Source of the DNA: Salinicoccus sp. Bachu38
GTDB lineage: Bacteria; Bacillota; Bacilli; Staphylococcales; Salinicoccaceae
DNA length: 64,000 nt
Direction: 5' to 3'
NCBI RefSeq assembly: GCF_038561955.2
Contig: NZ_CP138333.2
Location: forward strand, 1,612,001 to 1,676,000
The notes under the pieces were generated by a model. The model saw nothing but the letters and a program-made list of their open reading frames with translations, did not search any database and had not been told where the DNA came from. The stretch's first letter is position 1. Every line of letters starts with the position of its first letter. Both the position numbers and the translations under genes were made by a program. Positions 37,252 through 46,121 of this stretch are shown piece by piece.

Positions 37252-38241
37252 ATGCCATTATTAAGAGATGTATTCATCGCACTATCAGGAAACAAAGTAT
37301 TGAATGACGCAAGCAAGAAGATTGGCCTGAAGTTCGGGGCCAACAAAGTTGTAGGCGGCATCACAGTAGATGAGACGATTGAACGTATCAAAGATATCAA
37401 TTCCCAGGGGATGAGTGTCAGCTTTGACAACCTTGGTGAATTCGTCACCAATAAAACGGATGCCACAAAAGAAAAGGATCTCATCCTGAAAATGATACAG
37501 GCCATCGGTGAGGAAGGCGTGGATGCCTCGGCCTCCGTCAAACTGTCGCAGATCGGCCTCAACATCGACTATGATTTCTGTCTGGATAATGTCAGGGAGA
37601 TCATGGACGCTGCAAAAACACACGATATGTTCGTCAACATCGACATGGAGAACCATGCAGCCTATGATGATACCATCCGTATCGTCGACCAGCTCATGGA
37701 GGAATACGACAATGTGGGCACCGTGCTGCAATCCTATCTGTTCAGCGCAAAAGACGATGTCTACAAGTATAAGGACAAAAGAATCCGTTTTGTCAAAGGG
37801 GCCTACAAGGAGTCGCCGCAAGTTGCCCTCCAGGCCAAGGAAGACATCGACAAGGCATTGGAGCTTCTGATCAGACTCCACCTGACCAAAGGGGAAGGAT
37901 TCACCTCCATAGCAACCCATGACCACAACATCATCGAAGATATCATAGAGTTCATCAAGGAAAATAACATTCCGAACGACCGATTCGAATTCCAGATGCT
38001 TTTCGGCTTCCGCAAGGAACTCCAGAGGGAGCTCGTGGAGAGGGGATATAGCGTATGTGTCTACATTCCGTTCGGCACCGACTGGTACGCCTACTTCATG
38101 AGAAGGCTCGCAGAGCGTCCACAGAACATCAATCTGGTCGTCAAATCGCTTACCAATGACCCCAAATTCAAGGCTGGTGCTGCGGCGGCAGGGGCAATGA
38201 CCATCGGATTTGCCGCTCTGAAATACTTTACAAGAAAATAG
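37252..38241 (+). CDS. Proline dehydrogenase
   Basis: Monofunctional FAD-dependent proline dehydrogenase (329 residues) oxidising proline to pyrroline-5-carboxylate at the membrane. Motifs: DNLGEFV, VNIDMENHAAYDDT, FVKGAYKESP, ATHDHNI, FGFRKELQRELV and the C-terminal FMRRLAERPQN (substrate-binding Arg pair). ATG with GGGAGG 7 nt upstream. P5C dehydrogenase is not adjacent. Relevant to use of proline as an osmolyte. Confidence 0.95.
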   Translation: MPLLRDVFIALSGNKVLNDASKKIGLKFGANKVVGGITVDETIERIKDINSQGMSVSFDNLGEFVTNKTDATKEKDLILKMIQAIGEEGVDASASVKLSQIGLNIDYDFCLDNVREIMDAAKTHDMFVNIDMENHAAYDDTIRIVDQLMEEYDNVGTVLQSYLFSAKDDVYKYKDKRIRFVKGAYKESPQVALQAKEDIDKALELLIRLHLTKGEGFTSIATHDHNIIEDIIEFIKENNIPNDRFEFQMLFGFRKELQRELVERGYSVCVYIPFGTDWYAYFMRRLAERPQNINLVVKSLTNDPKFKAGAAAAGAMTIGFAALKYFTRK

Positions 38242-38254
38242 ACTGACCAATATT

Positions 38255-38284
38255 AAAAGCGCAACTTTAAAAAGTTGCGCTTTT
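38255..38284 (+). terminator. Terminator after proline dehydrogenase
   Basis: AAAAGCGCAACTTT / AAAGTTGCGCTTTT stem followed by T-run. Confidence 0.9.
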
Positions 38285-38443
38285 TTCATTTACGATGAGC
38301 ATCGGACCAGATATATCAAATGAGAGTATAAAGTTTCGCCTCCATTCTATACACTCTCTTCCAGAGTTTTCTTATGTTAATATATAAAAAGACATTATCT
38401 GATTTTTGCACTTCACCCAATCATTACTGAGGGAGGATACATA
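38285..38443. other. crcB leader region
   Basis: 160 bp upstream of the first crcB. Holds GAGAGTATA (38322-38330) / TATACACTCTC (38348-38358), a bulged inverted repeat. No sequence resembling the fluoride riboswitch (crcB motif) could be found. Confidence 0.4.
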
Positions 38444-38809
38444 TTGAAAAAATATCTATTCATATCATTGGGTGCCATGATCGGTGCACTCCTGAGATCT
38501 TCAATTTCCTTTGCAACGGTGTCCGGTGCATCACCCTTTTTCATGGGCACGCTGATTGTGAACATGAGCGGTGCCTTCGTCGCCGGTGTTCTGCTCAGAA
38601 GATTCCATGACAGGGAGGGCCATCTGCGTGATTTTCTCATCACTGGGCTTTTGGGAAGTTTCACTACCTTCTCCATGTTGACATATGAACAGTATCTCCT
38701 GCTTTCCTATGGTGAATACTTCATTTTCATCATTTATCTTGCAGTGAATATGGCCGGCGGTTTCTGCCTTGCCCTGTTGGGTTGGAAGGCAGGTGGAATG
38801 GGACGATGA
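38444..38809 (+). CDS. crcB: Fluoride channel subunit CrcB/FluC 1
   Basis: A 121-residue protein with four membrane helices; Fluc channels export toxic fluoride as dual-topology dimers. Signature LGSFTTFSML and an N-terminal GAMIGALLRS arginine motif are present. TTG start at 38444, with GGGAGGA 6-7 nt upstream. Overlaps the second crcB by 4 nt, the usual layout for heterodimeric pairs in Gram-positives. Confidence 0.93.
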   Translation: MKKYLFISLGAMIGALLRSSISFATVSGASPFFMGTLIVNMSGAFVAGVLLRRFHDREGHLRDFLITGLLGSFTTFSMLTYEQYLLLSYGEYFIFIIYLAVNMAGGFCLALLGWKAGGMGR

Positions 38810-39165
38810 TTGAACTGGTTCTCCTTGCCCTGAGTGCCGCTCTGGGCGCTGTCATAAGAGGCTATATCGTTTCTTTGAAGCTGTTCGACCGCTTCAGCCT
38901 GCCATACGGCACTTTCACCGTCAATGTTCTCGGCGCGTTCATGATGGGACTGTGCATGCCGATTGTTGCCCAGGAAAGCCTACTCTACTTTATGATTATA
39001 TTCGGCTTCCTGGGCGGGTTGACCACCTACTCCGCATTCACCCTCGATCAGCTTCGGCTGTTCGAAGCGAAGGCCTTCAAGGAACTCGCCAGATATACCT
39101 TCACCATGATGTTCTTCTGCCTCGTCGCCCTCGCGCTTGGGCTTCTGATCGGTGTCTCTTTCTGA
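38806..39165 (+). CDS. crcB: Fluoride channel subunit CrcB/FluC 2
   Basis: A 119-residue partner of the preceding gene: ALGAVIRG, VNVLGAFMMG and FLGGLTTYSAF signatures, four membrane helices. ATG 38806 overlaps the first gene's stop (ATGA). The pair probably forms an antiparallel heterodimer. Followed by a strong bidirectional hairpin. Confidence 0.93.
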   Translation: MIELVLLALSAALGAVIRGYIVSLKLFDRFSLPYGTFTVNVLGAFMMGLCMPIVAQESLLYFMIIFGFLGGLTTYSAFTLDQLRLFEAKAFKELARYTFTMMFFCLVALALGLLIGVSF

Positions 39166-39168
39166 TTT

Positions 39169-39211
39169 CACAAAAAAGGCCTGCATCCAGTGGATGCAGG
39201 CCTTTTTTGTG
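39169..39211. terminator. Bidirectional terminator (crcB / aldehyde dehydrogenase)
   Basis: 21-bp perfect stem (CACAAAAAAGGCCTGCATCC...) with a single-base loop between convergent genes. Confidence 0.93.
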
Positions 39212-39213
39212 AT

Positions 39214-40593
39214 CTATATCTTCATTGAAGTGATTTTTGTTTCCAGATACGGTTCGATGCCTTCCGGTCCGCCTTCGCGTCCGATGCCGCTCTCTTTCAA
39301 ACCGCCGAATGGGATGTGTGCCGCACTTGGTTTGCCATTATTCCAGCCGAGTACGCCGAAATCAAGACCTTCCTGCAGCCTGATGCCATCACGATAGCTT
39401 TCAGTGAAGAAGTATGCCGCGAGACCGTATTCCGTGTCGTTGGCCTTCTCTATCGCTTCATCGAGGGTGGAGAATGTCTGGATCGGGGCAACTGGACCGA
39501 ATGTTTCTTCATTCATGATCAGCATGTCGTCCGTAGCACCCGTGATGACCGTCGGTTCGATGAAGTAGCCGGCATCCTTGGTGCCTTCGCCGCCGGCAGT
39601 AATCTGACCGCCTTTGTCCTTTGCATCACTGATGTGCTTCATGACCTTGTCATAGCCATCCTCATTGATCATCGGCCCCACTTCAACGCCTTCGTCGAGT
39701 CCGTTTCCGACCTTCAGGGTCTTCACACGCTCTGCAAACTTCTGACTGAAGGCTTCCGCAACATCTTCATGTACATAGAACCTGTTGGCACATACACATG
39801 TCTGTCCGGAGTTTCTGAATTTCGTCGCTACCGCATGTTCCACAGCAGTATCCAGATCTGCGTCCTTATGGACCACAAGCGGTGCATGGCCGCCGAGCTC
39901 CATCGTGATGTTCTTCACCGTGGACGCCGCCCCCTCCATCAGCGTCTTGCCGACGGCAGTGGAACCTGTAAAGGTCAGTTTCATGATCTTTTCTGATTTT
40001 GAGAAGACTTCTCCGACATCCTTGCCTGATGCCGTCACATACTGGATGACGCCCTCTTCGAAGCCCGCCTCCAGGGCAAGGTCGAGAAACTTGATTGCCG
40101 ATAGCGGTGTTTCACTCGCCGGTTTCACGAGGAAAGTACATCCTGCAGCCACTGCGGGTGCTGCTTTCCTTGCCATCATCGCCACTGGGAAGTTCCACGG
40201 TGTAATCGCCGCAACCACCCCGATCGGCTGTTTGGTCACCACCAGGCGCACATCATCTTCATGCTGGGGTATCGTCCGTCCATATACCCTTTTTCCCTCT
40301 TCGGCATAGTAGTCGATGTAGCTGCATGCATACTCCACTTCACCGGTCGCTTCCTTGAGCGGCTTGCCATTCTCTTTAGTGATCAGTTCTGCAATTTCGT
40401 CTTTATTTTCCCGTATGAGCTCAGACCATCTGACCATCAGTGCACTGCGATCATGCGCGTTCTTCTTCCTGTACTGCTTGAACATCTCGTGTGCCTTGTC
40501 GATCTTCTGTTCAATGTCCGCTCTGCTTTCCTTCTTGACCCTGTCAACCTCTTCCCCGGTAGCCGGGTTCAGTACAATTATTTCTTCAGACAT
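39214..40593 (-). CDS. gabD: Succinate-semialdehyde-dehydrogenase-type aldehyde dehydrogenase
   Basis: 459-residue NAD(P)-dependent aldehyde dehydrogenase. Motifs: TPWNFPVAM, FTGSTAVGK, catalytic Glu in TMELGGHAP, catalytic Cys in NSGQTCVCANRF, NEETFGPV and PFGGLKESG. Sequence style fits GabD (succinate semialdehyde to succinate), but substrate is not fixed by motif. The start is set at ATG 40593 with AAAGGAGG upstream; an open extension to 40659 is not supported. Confidence 0.88.
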   Translation of the reverse strand: MSEEIIVLNPATGEEVDRVKKESRADIEQKIDKAHEMFKQYRKKNAHDRSALMVRWSELIRENKDEIAELITKENGKPLKEATGEVEYACSYIDYYAEEGKRVYGRTIPQHEDDVRLVVTKQPIGVVAAITPWNFPVAMMARKAAPAVAAGCTFLVKPASETPLSAIKFLDLALEAGFEEGVIQYVTASGKDVGEVFSKSEKIMKLTFTGSTAVGKTLMEGAASTVKNITMELGGHAPLVVHKDADLDTAVEHAVATKFRNSGQTCVCANRFYVHEDVAEAFSQKFAERVKTLKVGNGLDEGVEVGPMINEDGYDKVMKHISDAKDKGGQITAGGEGTKDAGYFIEPTVITGATDDMLIMNEETFGPVAPIQTFSTLDEAIEKANDTEYGLAAYFFTESYRDGIRLQEGLDFGVLGWNNGKPSAAHIPFGGLKESGIGREGGPEGIEPYLETKITSMKI

Positions 40594-40617
40594 TGCTACG
40601 CCTCCTTTGGAATAAAT

Positions 40618-40650
40618 AAAAAGCCCTATAAAAAAATTATAGGACTTTTT
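40618..40650 (-). terminator. Terminator after the NERD gene, overlapping the gabD promoter
   Basis: AAAAAG-CCTATAA / TTATAGG-CTTTTT stem with AT loop, followed on the minus strand by TTTATTTATT. It contains the -10 of the gabD promoter. Confidence 0.78.
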
Positions 40651-40664
40651 CATATTCAAAACAA
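40636..40664 (-). promoter_or_regulatory. SigA-type promoter of gabD
   Basis: Minus strand TTGTTT (40664-40659), 17-nt spacer, TATAAT (40641-40636). The -10 hexamer sits in the upstream gene's terminator stem/loop. Confidence 0.55.
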
Positions 40665-40673
40665 AGGATACGA

Positions 40674-41582
40674 TCAGGGATTCAGTTGGAAGATTGCTTC
40701 TGCGATCTCATCCAGGTCTTTGACTGTGTACTGGAACCTGCCATGGAAGACGTATTTCAGGAAGAAGTTTTCCAGTTCTTCTTCCCCGACAAGGACTTTT
40801 ATGGATGGATCTGTAGAGTAGTTGCTGATGGAGTAGTTTCCATTGTCCTGTGGATTGAAATAGAGCATCGGCACGACATCATATTGGAGCTTGAAGACGT
40901 TCTTCAGCTTCTCAGCCGATATCTTCGTCTCTTCTATCGTGTCATTGTAGTAGTTGACCGATACATTCTTGTCATCCGACTTTTCGAAGATCAGGGTCTG
41001 TTCCTTGGATTTGTCCAGGTCCAGCAGGTCGAAGAAGGATTCGATGTATGGCAGCTCTTCAAAATTGCTTTCATCCACCCCGTGCAGTATATGACCTTTC
41101 CAATACTTGGAATCGATCAGATATATACCGGTGCGCGTGAGCACCAGATGGTCGATCTTGCGTGTGTTTGTATAGTTCCTCGAAGGCAGATAGACATTGG
41201 ATAGTATATACATGTCCGTTTCCCTGATCTTTTCATCACGTACAAGACGCTCTTTCAACTGGATCAGCGAGAGGTCGGTCAGATATTCACCCTTGTCCAC
41301 TGTAAACTGGCGCAGGCTTGAAAGTTTATTATTGAGCAGGGTTGTATCATTATGGTACTTTTCGTTCAGTGATGATACTTCCTTCTTATACTCCAGGCGC
41401 TGCTCTTCATTGTCGGATTCATATTTTTCTACCAGGCTTTCCTTCTCTTTGCCATATTCGTCCTTGAGCGCATTGACTCTATTCCTATGCTTGAGATAAT
41501 AGACCAGGAAAGCGATGGCAATGGCAAGCAGCAGCACCAGCAGTGCAATGACGATTGGATTAGTGAAAATTTCCGTATTCAT
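40674..41582 (-). CDS. NERD-domain membrane-anchored protein
   Basis: A 302-residue protein with an N-terminal membrane helix (about residues 10-30), a coiled-coil segment rich in Lys/Glu (35-90) and a nuclease-related (NERD) domain. The core RKIDHLVLTRTGIYLIDSKYWKG shows the D...DxK arrangement of PD-(D/E)xK folds. Substrate unknown; DNA processing is only suggested by fold. ATG 41582, single-gene unit with own terminator. Confidence 0.82.
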   Translation of the reverse strand: MNTEIFTNPIVIALLVLLLAIAIAFLVYYLKHRNRVNALKDEYGKEKESLVEKYESDNEEQRLEYKKEVSSLNEKYHNDTTLLNNKLSSLRQFTVDKGEYLTDLSLIQLKERLVRDEKIRETDMYILSNVYLPSRNYTNTRKIDHLVLTRTGIYLIDSKYWKGHILHGVDESNFEELPYIESFFDLLDLDKSKEQTLIFEKSDDKNVSVNYYNDTIEETKISAEKLKNVFKLQYDVVPMLYFNPQDNGNYSISNYSTDPSIKVLVGEEELENFFLKYVFHGRFQYTVKDLDEIAEAIFQLNP

Positions 41583-41899
41583 AGCTCCTTCTCAATTCCC
41601 TTCCATATTGTAATTTCTGTCGTCTTGCCTAAGACTTTGTTCATTATATCAAAATAATATCTGTTTACGATCAAAAACGGATATTTTCATAAAAATCTAT
41701 TTACCATCCATCATATCTGTGTGAATCTACCATTTTAATTCATTGCCCCATCAATGGAAGTTCCAAGACTTTATCCGGATTATCATATTTTTATGTTTTA
41801 ACATCCCCGCCCCGGGTACCTGTGTACTAACTTGCTAGGCAGAGAGAGAACTAGCAAGCAGCTTAGCATGCAGACTATTAGAAATTGGGAGGATTGGTT
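41583..41899. other. 317-bp intergenic region between the NERD gene and the short lipoprotein
   Basis: Divergent regulatory region. It holds a sigma-B-like promoter (41795-41819) and, right after its predicted start, a hairpin CTTGCTAG (41831-41838) / CTAGCAAG (41851-41858) in the 5' leader of the lipoprotein. The NERD side has a TATAAT-like box. No ORF is seen. Confidence 0.5.
41795..41819 (+). promoter_or_regulatory. Candidate sigma-B promoter of the short lipoprotein
   Basis: GTTTTA (41795-41800), 13-nt spacer, GGGTAC (41814-41819); each hexamer one mismatch from consensus. Predicted start is just before a CTTGCTAG/CTAGCAAG hairpin. Confidence 0.52.
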
Positions 41900-42082
41900 A
41901 TGGAACTCAGAAAGTATCTAATGGCCGGCGGACTTGCTTCAGTTCTCGTGCTCGGTGCCTGCGGCGGCGGTTCTTCTGAAGAAGAAACGACAGAAGAAGG
42001 AACAATGGAAGAAACGACGATGGAAGATGAAACAATGGAAGACGAAACAATGGAAGAGCCGACAGAACAGGATACCGAATAG
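41900..42082 (+). CDS. Short acidic lipoprotein (60 residues)
   Basis: ATG 41900 with GGGAGG 7 nt upstream. The signal peptide MELRKYLMAGGLASVLVLGAC ends in the lipobox LGAC, so the mature product would be a lipid-anchored peptide of about 40 residues made almost only of Gly, Ser, Thr, Met and Glu/Asp (repeats of MEDETMEE type). The signal peptide closely resembles that of the DUF5067-like lipoprotein at 53932. Likely a real small gene: good ribosome-binding site, promoter and terminator. Function unknown. Confidence 0.78.
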   Translation: MELRKYLMAGGLASVLVLGACGGGSSEEETTEEGTMEETTMEDETMEDETMEEPTEQDTE

Positions 42083-42105
42083 AAAGCATCCCGTCTCATC
42101 CAATC

Positions 42106-42137
42106 AGAAAGGCTCCGGAATATTCCGGAGCCTTTCT
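42106..42137. terminator. Bidirectional terminator (short lipoprotein / metK)
   Basis: Perfect palindrome AGAAAGGCTCCGGAA-TA-TTCCGGAGCCTTTCT followed by TTG; convergent genes end on both sides. Confidence 0.92.
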
Positions 42138-42143
42138 TTGCGT

Positions 42144-43337
42144 CTAATTCACTTTGATGCTTGAGAGTTCCTCTTTGAGCCGCGTGGCCTTGTCCAGCTT
42201 CTCCCATGGGAAATCCTGGTCTTCCCGGCCGAAGTGGCCGTAGCTTGCCGTACTCTTGTATATCGGTCGGCGCAGGTCGAGCATATCTATGATGCCGTCC
42301 GGAGAAAGGTTGAAAATCTTTCTGATGACTGCGACGATATCCGTCTCGCTGTAGGATGAAGTGCCGAATGTATCCACAGATATGGAAACGGGTTCGCTGA
42401 CCCCAATTGCGTATGCCAGCTGGATTTCGCATTTGGAAGCGATCCCCGCAGCAACGATATTTTTTGCGATATAGCGTGCTGCATAGGCTGCAGAGCGGTC
42501 GACTTTGGTCGGATCCTTGCCGCTGAAGGCCCCGCCGCCATGGCGTGCGTAGCCACCATAAGTATCGACGATGATCTTCCGTCCGGTCAGTCCGGCGTCC
42601 CCCTGCGGGCCGCCGATGACGAAGCGTCCCGTCGGATTGATGATATATTTCGTTTCCTCATCAAGCAGTTCGGCCGGCACCACTTCACGGATGACGTGCG
42701 TAAGCAGATCCCGCTGGATCGTCTCCTTTTCAATCTCTTCGTGATGCTGTGTCGAGATGACGATCGTATCCACCCGCTTGACCTGGTCATTCTCATCATA
42801 TTCGACAGTGACCTGCGTCTTGCCGTCCGGTCTCAAATAGTCGATGATATTCTCCTTGCGCGCCTCGGTCAGGCGCCTTGACAGCTTATGGGCCAATGCT
42901 ATCGGCAGAGGCATCAGTTCTTCAGTCTCATCACATGCAAAGCCGAACATCAGCCCCTGGTCCCCCGCTCCGGTGGATACGGCATCCGTCTCCCTCGTCT
43001 CCACAGCATTGTTCACCCCTTGGGCGATATCGGAGGACTGTTCGTCTATTCCGGTAAGGACGGACATCGTCTTGTAGTCGTAGCCATATTTGGCAAGGAC
43101 ATAACCGATATCCTTCACCGTCTCCCTCACTATTTTCGGGATGTCCACATAGGTGTTCGTGCTTATTTCTCCGACGATCAGTGCCATGCCTGTATTCACT
43201 ACAGTTTCACAGGCGACCCGGGCATGGGGGTCCCCTTTCAGTATTTCGTCCAGGATTGCATCCGATATCTGATCCGCAATTTTATCAGGATGTCCCTCCG
43301 TCACGGATTCGGAAGTAAAAAGTCTACGCTCTGCCAT
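42144..43337 (-). CDS. metK: S-adenosylmethionine synthetase
   Basis: Makes SAM from methionine and ATP; 397 residues. Motifs: [50 protein letters not shown] (adenine/phosphate loops) and [18 protein letters not shown] 43337. Controlled by a SAM-I riboswitch in its leader. Convergent with the short lipoprotein gene. Confidence 0.98.
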   Translation of the reverse strand: MAERRLFTSESVTEGHPDKIADQISDAILDEILKGDPHARVACETVVNTGMALIVGEISTNTYVDIPKIVRETVKDIGYVLAKYGYDYKTMSVLTGIDEQSSDIAQGVNNAVETRETDAVSTGAGDQGLMFGFACDETEELMPLPIALAHKLSRRLTEARKENIIDYLRPDGKTQVTVEYDENDQVKRVDTIVISTQHHEEIEKETIQRDLLTHVIREVVPAELLDEETKYIINPTGRFVIGGPQGDAGLTGRKIIVDTYGGYARHGGGAFSGKDPTKVDRSAAYAARYIAKNIVAAGIASKCEIQLAYAIGVSEPVSISVDTFGTSSYSETDIVAVIRKIFNLSPDGIIDMLDLRRPIYKSTASYGHFGREDQDFPWEKLDKATRLKEELSSIKVN

Positions 43338-43385
43338 TAAAAATATCTCCTTTATGATTATTAGCTATCTCCCAGTAGCAAAAAA

Positions 43386-43535
43386 TAAAGCCTTTTCCCA
43401 ATAATACGAGAAAAGGCTCCGCTCTTCCCCTTATCGATCAGAATAACTTCTGCATCCTTTAGCACCTTTCTTTGTTGAAAAGAGGTTGCTGGGTTTCGTC
43501 GGGTATGTTCCCTCCACCGGCTCTTGATAAGAGAT
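43386..43535 (-). promoter_or_regulatory. SAM-I riboswitch (S-box) of metK
   Basis: On the minus strand: CTCTTATCAAGAG-CCGGTGGAGGGA, then GAAACCCAGCAACC, AAAGGTGCTAA and a closing GATAAG, the conserved S-box elements. The terminator stem AGCCTTTTC / GAAAAGGCT (43390-43419) with a following T-rich tract lies downstream. SAM binding would favour termination. Confidence 0.96.
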
Positions 43536-43547
43536 AACTTAACATAT

Positions 43548-43576
43548 AATATACTAGATGATGGGAATCAAATCAA
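43548..43576 (-). promoter_or_regulatory. SigA-type promoter of metK
   Basis: Minus strand TTGATT (43576-43571), 17-nt spacer, TATATT (43553-43548), immediately upstream of the S-box. Confidence 0.6.
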
Positions 43577-43684
43577 GGTAATAATATTTTACAATTATTA
43601 TGTCACATCAATTATCAATGTGTTATACTAATTCGTGAAAGTACCTGATTACTTTGTAAACTACATAAAACGGGGGCAATAATT

Positions 43685-45265
43685 ATGGTAAACCATTCCG
43701 AACGCATTCAAAATCTGGTGGCTAAGGATACTTCGCATGTCCAGCTTTCCACATCCAAGCTGGTCGAAAAGTCTTTGAAGAGGGGAGAAGGCAGACTGAC
43801 GGAGACGGGTGCGCTGCGTGCTGAAACGGGCAAATATACCGGACGCAGCCCGAAGGACCGCTTCATCGTCGAAGATGGTGTATCAAAGGACAAGGTCGAC
43901 TGGGGTGAGGTCAACCAGCCCATCTCGGAGACGGTCTTCGACAATCTGTTCACCAAGGTCATCGACTACCTGGGGGAGAAGGAGGAGGTCTTCGTCTTCA
44001 ACGGCTATGCAGGCGCTGATGAAAGGACACGCCTCAACCTCAGTGTGGTGACCGAGTTCAGCTGGCACAGCATGTTTGCGCGTACGATGTTCATCCGTCC
44101 GGAAACGAAGGAAGAAGCCCTCGGCATGGATCCACAGTTCACGATCGTTTCTGCACCGACCTTCAAGGCCGACCCTGAGACCGATGGAACCAAATCGGAA
44201 GCATTCGTCATCGTGTCCCTCGAAAAAGGCATCATACTGATCGGTGGCACGGAATATGCGGGAGAGATGAAGAAATCCATCTTCTCGATTATGAACTACC
44301 TGCTGCCCGAGCAGGACGTAATGAGCATGCACTGCTCTGCCAATGTAGGGGAAAACAAGGATGTCGCCCTCTTCTTCGGCCTCTCCGGTACAGGCAAGAC
44401 GACGCTGTCTGCGGACGCCCAGCGCGAACTCATCGGTGATGATGAGCACGGCTGGAATGAAAACGGCGTGTTCAATATCGAAGGGGGCTGCTATGCGAAG
44501 ACGGTCAACCTTTCTCCTGAGAAGGAACCTGAAATCTTCAAGGCGATCAAGTTCGGTTCGGTGCTCGAGAATGTTGTCCTCGATGAGGATGGGAACCCGG
44601 ACTACGATGATGGTTCACTGACGGAGAATACACGTGCCGCCTACCCGCTCGACCATATCGACAATGCGCGCATCCCGTCCGTGGCGGGACATCCCAACAC
44701 GATCATATTCCTGACTGCAGATGCCTTCGGGGTGCTGCCGCCGATCTCCAAGTTGACGAGGGATCAGGCAATGTACCACTTCCTGAGTGGGTTCACATCA
44801 AAACTCGCCGGTACAGAACGCGGCATCACTACGCCACAGCCTGTATTCTCAACATGCTTCGGTTCACCTTTCCTGCCGCTTAGTGCCAAAACCTATGCGG
44901 ATATGCTCGGAGGTCTGATCGATAAGCATAATGTGGATGTATACCTGGTCAACACCGGCTGGAGTGGCGGCGAATACGGTGTCGGCAAGCGCATGGACCT
45001 CAAATATACACGGTCCATGGTGAGGCGTGCCATCAGCGGTGAACTCGCACTCAATGCCTTTGAGGAGGATTCCGTATTCGGCCTCAGCATCCCGTCTTCA
45101 GTGGCAGGTGTCCCGAAAGAGATACTGAACCCACGCAATACATGGGTTTCCGAAGAAGCCTATGATGAGAAAGCCAATGAGCTCAAAAAATCATTCATTG
45201 AAAACTTCAAAAAGTTCGGCGCCGAATCCGAGGACATCGCCAAAGAAGGCGGCTTTACACTATAA
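43685..45265 (+). CDS. pckA: Phosphoenolpyruvate carboxykinase (ATP)
   Basis: Converts oxaloacetate to PEP in gluconeogenesis; 526 residues. ATP-type PEPCK motifs: [16 protein letters not shown], kinase-1a P-loop [19 protein letters not shown] and [13 protein letters not shown] 43685 with GGGGG upstream. Divergent from metK as in Bacillus and Staphylococcus. Acts in the same acetate/gluconeogenic physiology as acsA/acuABC. Confidence 0.97.
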   Translation: MVNHSERIQNLVAKDTSHVQLSTSKLVEKSLKRGEGRLTETGALRAETGKYTGRSPKDRFIVEDGVSKDKVDWGEVNQPISETVFDNLFTKVIDYLGEKEEVFVFNGYAGADERTRLNLSVVTEFSWHSMFARTMFIRPETKEEALGMDPQFTIVSAPTFKADPETDGTKSEAFVIVSLEKGIILIGGTEYAGEMKKSIFSIMNYLLPEQDVMSMHCSANVGENKDVALFFGLSGTGKTTLSADAQRELIGDDEHGWNENGVFNIEGGCYAKTVNLSPEKEPEIFKAIKFGSVLENVVLDEDGNPDYDDGSLTENTRAAYPLDHIDNARIPSVAGHPNTIIFLTADAFGVLPPISKLTRDQAMYHFLSGFTSKLAGTERGITTPQPVFSTCFGSPFLPLSAKTYADMLGGLIDKHNVDVYLVNTGWSGGEYGVGKRMDLKYTRSMVRRAISGELALNAFEEDSVFGLSIPSSVAGVPKEILNPRNTWVSEEAYDEKANELKKSFIENFKKFGAESEDIAKEGGFTL

Positions 45266-45285
45266 CGGAATAATACTGCGAAAAA

Positions 45286-45319
45286 GAGCCGGATATCAGT
45301 AGAATCTGATATCCGGCTC
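45286..45319. terminator. Bidirectional terminator (pckA / ytkD)
   Basis: GAGCCGGATATCAG / CTGATATCCGGCTC stem with a 6-nt loop between convergent genes, with A-run and TTC on the sides. Confidence 0.88.
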
Positions 45320-45321
45320 CT

Positions 45322-45780
45322 TCATGTGGTTTGATCGTCATTCCGGATTTTCCGATACAGGTAGTCGATGCATGGATCTGCAAGCAGGAAGCTCCTCCGC
45401 TCCTCCGGTATGTCTTCAACTGCCGTGTACAGGACCGGTCCATATGTCTCCATGTACTCGCACTTGAAAAACATATCCGCTACTTCGGCTAGATACACGC
45501 CTTTGACGAAAGGCTTGCTGCCATGGACGGTGTAGACACCGATGAACCGCATATTTCCGATACTTGCGCCCGTCTCTTCGAACACTTCCCTGTGCACCGC
45601 TTCCTCCGCACTCTCACCCGGCTCTATCTTGCCCCCCGGAAATTCTATACCCCGCACCTTATGGTCGGTGAACAGATATTTACCATCCATCACACAGATG
45701 GCCAAAATGTGATCCATATCCCTGGTATATTCGAATTCGAGCGTCACTTTCCGGTTGCTGCGGTCTTTAAATTCAAGCAT
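45322..45780 (-). CDS. ytkD: Nudix hydrolase (YtkD-like)
   Basis: 152-residue Nudix protein. The Nudix box [27 protein letters not shown] fits Gx5Ex7REUxEExGU. B. subtilis YtkD acts on nucleoside triphosphates including 8-oxo-dGTP; by neighbourhood next to pckA this is its orthologue. ATG 45780. Convergent with pckA. Confidence 0.88.
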   Translation of the reverse strand: MLEFKDRSNRKVTLEFEYTRDMDHILAICVMDGKYLFTDHKVRGIEFPGGKIEPGESAEEAVHREVFEETGASIGNMRFIGVYTVHGSKPFVKGVYLAEVADMFFKCEYMETYGPVLYTAVEDIPEERRSFLLADPCIDYLYRKIRNDDQTT

Positions 45781-45856
45781 CCTATCATCTCCAAATTTGC
45801 TTAAACCCAGTGTACCCTATATCATTATAGTTATAAATGCTATAGTGGTGATTAAA

Positions 45857-46099
45857 ATGAAAACAGTGATTCTATATATGATGCGGTTCTATCAGAAGGC
45901 AATCTCCCCCATGTTCCCCCCGAGCTGCCGGTTCAATCCGACATGTTCGAATTATGGAATCGAGGCAGTTCAGGAGCATGGTGCCCTGAAGGGGAGCTAT
46001 CTGGCAGTGAAGCGGATCCTCAAGTGCCATCCCTTCCATCCGGGCGGCTATGATCCGGTGCCCCTGAACCCGAAGAACTATGAGAAAAAGGAGCAGTAA
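45857..46099 (+). CDS. yidD: Membrane protein insertion efficiency factor YidD
   Basis: 80-residue membrane-associated protein assisting YidC-dependent insertion. Family signature: [23 protein letters not shown] and [18 protein letters not shown], with the three conserved cysteines. The start is set at ATG 45857 with GTGGTGA upstream; a longer ORF from 45755 overlaps ytkD and lacks support. Confidence 0.95.
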   Translation: MKTVILYMMRFYQKAISPMFPPSCRFNPTCSNYGIEAVQEHGALKGSYLAVKRILKCHPFHPGGYDPVPLNPKNYEKKEQ

Positions 46100-46121
46100 C
46101 CTAACGGTTGCTGCTCCTTTT
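46086..46121. terminator. Bidirectional terminator (yidD / menE)
   Basis: AAAAGGAGCAG / CTGCTCCTTTT stem with inner AACC/GGTT pairing; overlaps the yidD 3' end and the menE stop. Confidence 0.85.

Larger units (their letters stand above)
43338..43684. other. 347-bp divergent intergenic region metK / pckA
   Basis: Contains the SAM riboswitch and promoter of metK on the minus strand and, nearer 43620-43684, the AT-rich pckA upstream region with a TATACT box (43624-43629) and a GGGGG ribosome-binding site. No additional ORF or clear cre site is seen. Confidence 0.6.

Noticed and set aside
38285-38443. Fluoride riboswitch upstream of crcB
   Set aside because: Expected by context, but the conserved GGNGATG...CGCC-type elements are not present in the leader.
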